A stretch of 64,000 nucleotides of DNA. Source: Mikania micrantha (taxonomy: Eukaryota; Streptophyta; Magnoliopsida; Asterales; Asteraceae). Below the pieces are notes generated by a model. The model had not been told where the DNA came from. It saw only the letters and a list, made by a program, of their open reading frames with translations, and made no database searches. The translations under genes and the position numbers were made by a program. Positions 56,060-64,000 of this stretch are shown here, piece by piece (the first letter of the stretch is position 1; every line of letters starts with the position of its first letter). Location: assembly GCA_009363875.1 (NCBI GenBank), contig CM018683.1, positions 43,917,815 through 43,981,814 on the forward strand, in the 5' to 3' direction.

Positions 56060-58350
56060 TGTCACACCCCCAAATTCCCACTTGTGTTGATAGTCCACGT
56101 GGGTGTGACGTGGCCAGAATCACAGCTCATGGTCATATAGAACAACTCTATATGCGTTTTCAAAAGTACATTGTTTGACAACAGAAGTTAACTAAAATAA
56201 TTTGCAGCGGAATTACAAGTGTCAAATACAGCGAAAAGTAAATAGTTTTATAATGCAGCGGAAATAAACTTGTCTTACACTACATTGATTAACAAAACAT
56301 GACAATTAAAATATTGTTTGTCTCAAATGACATAATATGAATGCAATCCTGTGCTCGTTCTCTAAGTGCATTCCTGTCCTTATACCAGTCATCTAGTTAC
56401 CTGAGAATACAAGTTTAAGAAAAAGTCTCAACACAATGGTTGGTGAGTTCACAGGTTTTGATATACATATATAGTAAGAAAACATGTGTCATGTTGTTTA
56501 TCATAATGTTAGTCCAGAGCCCTATGCTCCAAGTGTCAGTGCGTCACTACCGAACTAGACTTGTTTGTCCTTGCCTCCGCTATGTCTCATAATAACATAG
56601 CAAGTTAGGTCAAAATTTCACGTGTCCCGACCTCCAGTCAGTATTGTGCCACATGGGGTTAGTCACACCCAAACGGATCCATTCAAAGTCACCACGTTGT
56701 TCGTACATTAACAGTAAGACTTTGTGAGGGTTTGTTACGATTACAGCACTTAATGTTTGTCTAATAAACCAGCATACACATAAAAATGTTTGTACAGTAA
56801 TAATGTTTGACTCGATTCAACTAGTATTCTCCCCCTATTTGAAAAGCTTGTAAAAGAGTTAAAGAGGGGCCGTAAACTCACCTTAGTGGAGATTGGAAAC
56901 TAATGCGTAAGCTCCTGCGTAGACTGCGTGTCGGTCACCGGCTACTTATATCGTATACCATACGTGAGTTCGTGTAAGTGACCGTGCTCATGTTTGTGTT
57001 AGTGCTTGTATTTGTGTTCAACAACCCTCGGTTGTTCATGTTTGTCCGTGTTGGTCCACATTGACCATGTTTGCTCATGTTGGTACACATTGACCGTGTT
57101 TGACCAAGTTTGACTACATCAAGTCAACGACCCGTTGGTGAACCGTGAGTTGGTTGTGTGTCGTGAAACATTCATGTTAGTGCTCGTCGTGTGCAAAACA
57201 CGCAAATCGCGTTCATGGACAACTTACTATTTATAGTAAGTTTCCATTTATAGCAGTTCACAACACATACTGATTTTATGGTTCTAGCATGCTCGTTAAG
57301 TCCTACGTGATCATGTTAACACATAGCACTTAGTTAAATGAAATCAAATAAGCATACGAGTCACGTTTGTGTACTAAAGTTTCCTAAAACGGAAAGTTTC
57401 CATATCTAGCATGATTATCATCGGAAACCATCTAACTTAGCATTCAATCGTCATGTCAAATCATATTAAGTCACTTAGCAAAACATTCATAAATTGATAT
57501 TTCTAAAAATTAAAGTTACTAAAAATAGTAACTTTGACAATCAGTATTCAAATGATCATTCTAAACATACCTAAACCATTTTCATATCACAAATCACCAT
57601 ACATAGCCATTTAACATAATCTAATCATGCCAAGCTAGTTCAAATCACCAACTATCAATATTTCGACTATAAAAGTTACTAAAAATAGTAACTATGCAAA
57701 AAATGACCACAATCAACTTCAAATCAAGTTCTAAACATCCTAATCACCATATTATCATTCAAATAGCAATTCCATATACATGCATGTTAGCAATTTCATC
57801 ATCATCATCAAATTGTAACTACAAAGTTACTAAAAATAGAAAGTGTTAAGGATACTAGCATTTTGACCATTTTAAAAACATCCAAGCATGCATACTATTA
57901 CCATCATCATCAATAATCACTAAAATTTCATCTAAGATCCTTAGATCATGCATGCATGCAAGGATTATCATCATCCATGACCAAAACATACATTGTACAT
58001 ATACATCTCATCATGGTTCATCATAAAACATCAAAATATCATTATAGATCATTCATAACAGTGGATTTAACCATAAACCCAGATTCAAATCACAAGAAAT
58101 TCATGCATGTGAAGGTGTAGTGCTTGCATGTGGATTTTAGCACATGCATGTGGGTGTGAAAGTGTTTTTAAGCTATAAGGAGCATGTGACTACCTTCCAA
58201 TGCTCCTTGAATCGCTGAGATGATGCTCAAGTAGCTCCTTCGGCTCCTGGTTCGTTGGTTTGGACAAGAACAAGAAGAAGGTGGTGGTGCTTAAGCTTCT
58301 ATGTGGACTCCAAGCTTCAACCTCCAAGTTCTAAGGTTCCAAGTGGTCTC
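56060..58350 (-). repeat. Element D LTR, first copy
   Basis: Plus coordinates start TGTCACACCCCCAAATTCCC. The same sequence begins again at 62244. The far end is not visible because the E-type LTR starts at 58351, so the true length is at least 2291 bp. The last ~200 bp (58150-58350) look like an untranslated leader. No gene inside. Confidence 0.8.
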
Positions 58351-58650
58351 TGTAACATCAGTGATGGAAACGTTACCAGAACAGTGATCGGTACAGTAAA
58401 ATGAACAGTAAATCAGGTACACATACCAGTTGTTGTTCATGTATCATTATCACTTTATGTTATCATAGCACGGTTTCAGAATTATTTCAGAAGCGAAACT
58501 CAGAAACATGGTTCATCAGTCAGATAATTACCTGGCAATACAAAACCATCATGTGATTATTTGTTAGGATTTTATTATGTATAAACGTATGTGAGGCTTT
58601 ACAGAACAAAACAAAACGGATGTCGTTACGTGAATGTTGAATCAACGGAT

Positions 58651-58783
58651 TATTCGTATAGGTGACGATCTATACGAATAAATCTGGAAGTTTAACGTTC
58701 TGAATGATATTCGATAATTAGAAAACAATATTGAAAAGTATAGTTATCTTCGTGTTCGTACGTCTGACGATTCGAACGAATAC
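58651..58783 (+). promoter_or_regulatory. Paired GTGACGAT inverted repeats, element E LTR
   Basis: 58651-58680: TATTCGTATAG-GTGACGAT-CTATACGAATA, a perfect 11-bp inverted repeat. 58754-58783: GTTCG...CTGACGATT...CGAAC. Confidence 0.6.
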
Positions 58784-59324
58784 GCACGATGACCGTACGA
58801 TTCAATTTTAAACAAGTAAATTTAATATTTCATAAAATTTAAAATAAACGAAAGATATTTAGATAATTTACTAGGAATTACCAACTAAAATAGATTTATA
58901 AAGTTTACTTGTTTTATATATACTTGTTTATAAGCCTAGACTCATGTCTATGTAATCGTTATGCCAAATTCAAGCTGATATGGGCATAACATTGAAAGTC
59001 CCGATGCATACAGGTAGACACCTTGTGAGTCATGCCTGATATGGGCCACGTATAAGAGGGTACAACTTGGAAAACCACCAACAACTAAGTCTAATTGATT
59101 GAGTCAAATAAGGCCCAATCATCATGTCTTAGTTGTAATTAAATGATTAATTATTAATTTAATTAACCATTTAATGTTATGTTTCTACAACCGTTTTGGG
59201 GAAATCATGAAAACATGGTGAACCCAGGAAATCAGAGTATTTCAAATTGTGGAAATCAAGCTTTTAACATAGAAGTGGGTGTAGGTAAGAATGCTTAATT
59301 ATCTTTAATATCAATGTCCTATGT

Positions 59325-59406
59325 GGCTTAGTATGTGGTGGGATGGCGCCTGGGCAGGTCGTAGGCTCGACTCAGGGGTATGCCCTATACATAAGCATAC
59401 CGAGCC
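59325..59406 (+). other. Structured module, element E copy 1
   Basis: GGCTTAGTATG / CATACCGAGCC outer stem (9 of 11) around GTGGTGGGATGGCGCCTGG and GGTATGCCCTATACATAAGC. The inner part can form GTCG / CGAC. Confidence 0.6.
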
Positions 59407-59571
59407 GGATGATACAGGTGATGTTAATGAGGTTAAGGTTGTTACCGAAGAGGTTATCAATGTTATCATGTGTGTTTTAAACTGTTAAACAGAGTGCTTT
59501 AAATCTCGGATGATCATAGAAGGGAATGGTAGGTAAAATGCTTAATTATCATTAACACCAATGTCCTATGT

Positions 59572-59653
59572 GGCTTAGTATGTGGTGGGATGGCGTCTGG
59601 GCGGGTCGTAGGCTCGACTCAGGGGTATGCCCTATACATAAGCATACGGAGCT
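59572..59653 (+). other. Structured module, element E copy 2
   Basis: Second copy in the tandem duplication, with GGCTTAGTATG and CATACGGAGCT; slightly less perfect stem. Confidence 0.6.
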
Positions 59654-60136
59654 GGATGATACAGGTGATGTTAATGAGGTTAAGGTTTTGCCTAAAAGGT
59701 TCACAAATCTATTTTTCAATAACCAAACTACATGAACTCACCAACCATGTGTTGACTTGATCTTATTGCATGACTTCTCAGGTGACGAACAGGTCAATTA
59801 AGAAGTCATTACTTTTCGACTAGGACTTCAAATAGAAGACTTAGTATTTTGGACCTGCATATTTTTGCAACATCAATACACAATATATTTTGTATATGTT
59901 GTGTGAATACAAGATAGAGATTTATGATATTGATGGTAGATTTACATTGTTAAATTATAAACAATACTGATGTAATTTAACTTTGTAATTCTATTCTATT
60001 TAGCATTTCTCATTTATATATCATGTGCAATATAAACAATCTGATCATCAGGAGTATCACTCACGATATCGTGCCCGAGAACCTTCCGCCCGACGGGGAC
60101 TTCAATCCAACCCCGCCGGCTCGGGGTGTGACAGAT

Positions 60137-60150
60137 TGGTATCAGAGCCA
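60137..60150 (+). other. Primer-binding site, element E
   Basis: TGGTATCAGAGCCA three bases after the LTR end. Confidence 0.9.
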
Positions 60151-60310
60151 TGGTTAAAGAGAAATATAGGTCACTCATTTAAACGGTTTGGCCTAGACTA
60201 TAACCCAGGGACCCTACATGTAGAGAATCTAAGACTTAAGATTTTAGTTTCATATCTTCTCCAGCATTCGATCACTGCACTAACCGATAATGTTATTGGT
60301 TATGATCAGA

Positions 60311-61110
60311 ATGTCACCAAGAAGACAACCATCACCACCTCCCCTACAAACGAGATGGACCCAGCAGCCGTTGCACTCGCCACCCTAGTTACTGAACTGA
60401 TGATGACGGTTCTCCATGGAATCATCACTCAAGTCATGAGAGGTGATGTGAACACTCGATGCTGCCCGAAGACAGTCACGGGAACTGAAGGATTTGCACA
60501 AGGAGAGACAAGCAAGAAGCGAAAACGGTGTCATCCTGAGAAATCAAGAGATCCTGTAATCTACACTGAGGCCATTCCCCTTCTCCAAATGGTCGTTACT
60601 TCTGAGTCAGAGGGTCGTAAACGTTATGCTGGAAAATCACCCCTTTGCTCTAGCTGTCACTATCACCACCGTGCTGAAATCTCATGCAAGCAATGCAACC
60701 ATTGTGGTAAGATGAATCATTGGGATCATCAATGCAGATCTTTGATGGAATTGAAATGCAAACGGAGTGCTGGCAAATTTCCTTTATGTGCCACATGTGG
60801 TCTTCACCATGCTGAGAATAAACTGTGCAAACATTGCCTAAATTGCGGGAGGAAGGGACACTGGAGTAGTGATTGTAATAATCCCCCGACTTATAACCCG
60901 AACCCTGGAAACACTACATATCCCCTTCCTCGACACAGCAAGGATTGCTAGGTGTGCGGAATGTCCAAACACATTGCACGAGACTGCCCCATAAGGATAT
61001 CCTCAGCAGGTGCTGCGCATTCTGAGAAAATGGTTACTTTACCAGCTTCTGATGCAGATTTGGAATGGGAAGACCCCACATGTATGCATATTTCATATTG
61101 TTACGTTAAG
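60311..61110 (+). pseudogene. Element E gag, broken
   Basis: A probable start ATG at 60311 (MSPRRQPSPPP) is followed by a frame change; the frame 60355-60951 holds EMDPAAVALATLVTE. The gag core is deleted, and a Lys/Arg-rich link leads to zinc motifs CSSCHYHH...C, CNHCGKMNHWDHQC (~60700), CATCGLHH...C and CLNCGRKGHWSSDC (~60835), then C-TAG-VCGMSKHIARDC with a stop inside the third CX2CX4HX4C knuckle at 60949-60951. Doubling of the CX2C-HH plus knuckle unit is unusual; element C has one. It ends before the protease, which I do not see. Confidence 0.8.
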
Positions 61111-61134
61111 TTATTTATTGGAGTGCTAATTTGA

Positions 61135-61538
61135 AGAGCATACTCCGTTGTGGCTTTAGAAACAATGAATCCAAGGAAATTGTAAGAAGCTCGATATTAA
61201 TAAAATGATAGGAATAGTAACCTAAGGAAGCCTTAAGTCGAATAAGCATTCAGTAAATAAATAAAGATAGGGTAATTCTTAAATTTCAGTCTAGTTACTA
61301 TAGTTAGGAAAATAACCTTATCTAGTTAGAACACTAAAAGGCTGTAGACATTTAGATGCTAAAGCTAGTATGTAAAATATCACTTTCCCACCTAGACCAC
61401 ATAGAACTCGAATCACTTGAGTTAGAGAACCCCGGTTCTAGGATGCTAGGACAGGAAGAATTTTAGAACTGTGCTAGAAACATAGCTAAGTTAGATAAGT
61501 AGATCAAGGGAAATCAATTGTGAATATAAGAAGAAGGT
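61135..61538 (+). other. Spacer of unclear origin inside element E
   Basis: Stop-rich sequence between gag and RT remnants where protease and the RT start should be. Not recognised; it is either very decayed or replaced by unrelated DNA. Confidence 0.4.
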
Positions 61539-62243
61539 ATGCCAGAGACAGCATCCCGAATGAGATATGGGCATTTTGAGTTTACGGTAATGTCTTTCGG
61601 ACAGAAGAATGCACCCCTGGTTTTCATGCACCTCATGAAGCGAGGGTGCAAGCCGTACTTGGATCAGTTTGTCCTTCTCTCTAGTGATGACATACTGATT
61701 TATTCCAAGAACAAAACAGAACACGAGCAACATCTCAGGAAGATCTTAGAGCTGTTGAAAGAACAGAATCTTTGTGCCAAGTTCTCTAAAAGTGAATTTT
61801 GGTTAAGAGAAGTTCAATTTCTGGGTCACGTGGTCAACAGTGAGGGAATACACATTGATCCTACCAAGATAGAGGCGATAAAGAATTGGGATACTCCGAA
61901 GATACCGACGGAGATACGGTCTTTTCTGGGACTGGCAGGTTATTACAGAAGGTTTATTTCAAACTTTTCTAAAATAGCTTTGCCTCTTACTAAGCTAACC
62001 CAGAAAAGTGAACCGTTTGTCTGGGAGCAGAAACAAGAGGATGCTTTCCTGACCATGAAACATAAATTATGTAATGTTCCCATCCTATCTCTCCGAGAGG
62101 GTTGTGATCACTTTGTTGTATATTGTGATGTTTCCCATCAAGGACTTGGTTGCGTACTAATGCAACGGGACAAAGTTATTGCTTATGCATCAAGACAGTT
62201 AAAGGTTCATGAGAAGAACTACACTACTCATGATCTTGAACTG
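61539..62243 (+). pseudogene. Element E reverse transcriptase and RNase H fragment
   Basis: Open from 61539 to the D-type LTR: RMRYGHFEFTVMSFGQKNAP, then DDILIYSKNKTEHEQHL, FSKSEFWLREVQFLGHVVNS, FLGLAGYYRRFISNFSKIA, and RNase H YCDVSHQGLGCVLMQRDKVI and EKNYTTHDLEL. The N-terminal third of RT is missing. The residues before the catalytic DD are SS where relatives have F-I/V, so activity is doubtful even without the truncation. At 62244 the frame runs into the D-type LTR and gives an unrelated tail of about 26 residues. Confidence 0.88.
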
Positions 62244-64000
62244 TGTCACACCCCCAAATTCCCACTTGTGGCAAATGTCCACGTGGATGTGACGTGTCCA
62301 GAATCACAGCTCAAGGTCATATAGAACACCTCTATATGCGTTTACAAATCCAATGTTTGACACATACACAATTAAAATAGTTTGCAGCGGAAAAAGTATT
62401 TCATCATATAGCAGCGGAATATTCAAATGTTTGACATATGCAGCGGAAATCAAAAGTTGTTAAACACTACGATGTTTGATAAAGATACATATTCATAATA
62501 AACAGTGTTTGCATGAAAACATAAATAAATGCATGTAGGTCCTATGCCCGATCCCCTACGTGCATTCCTGGCATCCATAGCCTGCTAGTTACCTGAGAAT
62601 ACAAGTTTGAAAACAAGTGTCAACACAATGGTTGGTGAGTTCACAGGTTTTGATATACATATAGTAATGAAAGTGTGTCATGCTGTTTATCAATGTTAGT
62701 ACCGAGCCCTAGGCCCAAAGTGTCAGTGCGTCACTACCGAACTAGACTTGTTTGCTCTTGCCTCCGCTATGCCTCGTATACATAGCAAGTTAGGTCAGAA
62801 TTTGCACGGGTTATGACACTCAGTCAACATGGTGCCCCGTGGGGTTAGTCATTCCCTAATGGATCCATCCAAATCTACCACGTTGTTCGTACATTAACGG
62901 TAAGACTTTGTGAGGGCTTGTAACGAGTTCAACACTTAATGTTTGTCCAATAAACCAGCATACACAATAGTGTTTGTACAGTAATAATGTTTGACTCGAT
63001 GCAACTAGTATTCTCCCCCTATTTAAAAGCATTTGAAAAAGAGTAAAGAGGGGCCGTAAACTCACCTTAGTGATGAAGTAGTGTGTAAGCGTAAGCTCCT
63101 GAACGTCAAGTAGCACGTCGGTCACTGGCGACCTATATCGTATACCGCATGTGAGTTCGCATAAGTGACCGTGCTAGTGTTAGTGCTCGTGTTTGTGCTC
63201 AACAACCCTTGGTTGTTCATGTTTGCCCGTGTCGGTCCACAATGACCGTGTTTGCTCGTGTTGGTCCATATTGACCGTGTTTGACCAAAGTTGACCGTGT
63301 TTGACCAAGGTTGACCGTGTTTGACCAAAGTTGACCGTGTCAAGTCAACGACCCGTTGGTGAACCGTGTGACGGTTTGTGAATCGTGTAGCAATCGTGTA
63401 GGTGTTTGTCGTGTGCACAACGCGTAGGTCGCGTTTATGGACAACTTACTATTTATAGTAAGTTTCCATTTTTAGAAAGTTCACAAAGCATAACGGTTTT
63501 AGAGTTCTAGCATGTTCAATAGTCCTACGGGGTCATGTTAACACATAGCACATTATCATACAAGTTCATATATGCCGTTTATAACATGTTAGTGCACAAA
63601 AGTTTCCTAAAATGGAAAGTTTCCATTTTTAGCATACGTGACATCGGAAACCATCTAACTTAGTATCTAATCATCATGTTATAACATATTAAGCCATTTA
63701 GGAAGCTCAAATCATTCAAAACGTTCATAAGTTGGTTTTTGTAAAAAATAAAGTTACTAAATATAGTAACTTCCTAATTTTGCATAGAAATGACCATTTA
63801 ACATCTCTAAACCAATTTTTATATCACCAATCATCATAATAAATCACTTAACACCATTAAATCATGCCATCTCTTTCCAAAATTATCATTTAACAACATT
63901 CTTACCCAAAAAGTTACTATAAATAGTAATAATGACAAGTATGACTACAAACATCATCAAAACCTTTCTCTAACAAATCAAATCATCATATTATTATCCT
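62244..64000 (-). repeat. Element D-type LTR, second copy, runs off the window
   Basis: TGTCACACCCCCAAATTCCC..., colinear with 56060-57900 with scattered differences (roughly 10% by eye). Inserted in the RNase H of element E. Since the left edge is an LTR end, either a solo LTR or the 3' end of a minus-strand element may follow. Confidence 0.85.

Larger units (their letters stand above)
54567..58350 (-). mobile_element. LTR element D, 5' part, with extra ORF upstream of gag
   Basis: In sense: LTR (58350 to 56060, end GGGGGTGTGACA), primer-binding site (56056-56044), ORF1 (55905-55165), an untranslated gap of about 250 bp, and a short gag-like start at 54914. It breaks off near 54567 against element C. 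No pol is present. Confidence 0.7.
58351..60133 (+). repeat. Element E 5' LTR (1783 bp)
   Basis: TGTAACATCAGTG...CTCGGGGTGTGACA. Shares both ends and many internal blocks with the solo LTR (35008-38011), but lacks about 1.2 kb, including the CT-rich leader and the TATCGAT part, between about 58910 and 59080. Contains two GTGACGAT sites and two structured modules in a ~245-bp tandem duplication (59270-59470 and 59530-59700). Confidence 0.9.
58351..62243 (+). mobile_element. Gypsy element E, truncated and decayed
   Basis: Plus strand: LTR 58351-60133, primer-binding site 60137-60150, gag remnant 60311-61110, internal deletion, RT/RNase H remnant 61539-62243, cut by the second D-type LTR. Integrase, polypurine tract and 3' LTR are absent. 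Confidence 0.85.

Overview
The window reads as repeat-rich intergenic DNA of a dicotyledonous plant, possibly Asteraceae. The family guess rests only on remembered similarity of the retroelement proteins. I found no host gene, rRNA or convincing functional tRNA. Almost everything that can be named is a transposable element, mostly long-LTR Ty3/gypsy chromoviruses (probably the Tekay/Del group), plus one Sirevirus-like Ty1/copia element and one Helitron, nested in one another.

Layout. 1-1780 is AT-rich DNA with a (TA)n tract and a tRNA-like scrap. 2165-6890 is a decayed Helitron on the minus strand carrying a nearly complete but broken Rep-helicase. 6890-8577 is an old plus-strand gypsy LTR (X) followed by its primer-binding site. 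RNase H/integrase fragments at 29635-30231 and 40568-41400 and an LTR at 41424-43428 may be the rest of X, split by about 30 kb of later insertions. Inside X lie: gypsy element A (minus, 9210-16350, decayed); element B of the same family (plus, 16673-26180, nearly identical 2286-bp LTRs, perfect TATAT target duplication); LTR H (minus), which B split; a truncated LTR (30232-31465); a Sirevirus-like copia fragment (31470-39450, minus); and a perfect solo LTR (35008-38011, CCAGT duplication) that cuts the copia element's second ORF.

The right part holds gypsy element C (minus, 43429-54566), whose gag-pol keeps one reading frame over 4.5 kb but has five in-frame stops, all TAG. Next is element D (minus, 54567-58350), which carries a GC-rich coiled-coil ORF upstream of its gag start. 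Element E (plus, 58351-62243) follows, truncated, and a second D-type LTR runs off the end of the window (62244-64000).

How the parts act. Each LTR element would supply its own promoter, tRNA-primed reverse transcription, integrase and polypurine tract. As written, only B has an open gag-protease, and its pol is broken by three one-base indels, so no element here is clearly autonomous. The most unusual signals are not genes. They are (i) a structured module with a UNCG-type tetraloop and compensating stem changes, repeated in the leader and LTRs of several families; (ii) paired inverted repeats around a GTGACGAT core in five LTRs; (iii) palindrome clusters in the copia element; and (iv) the extra ORF of element D.
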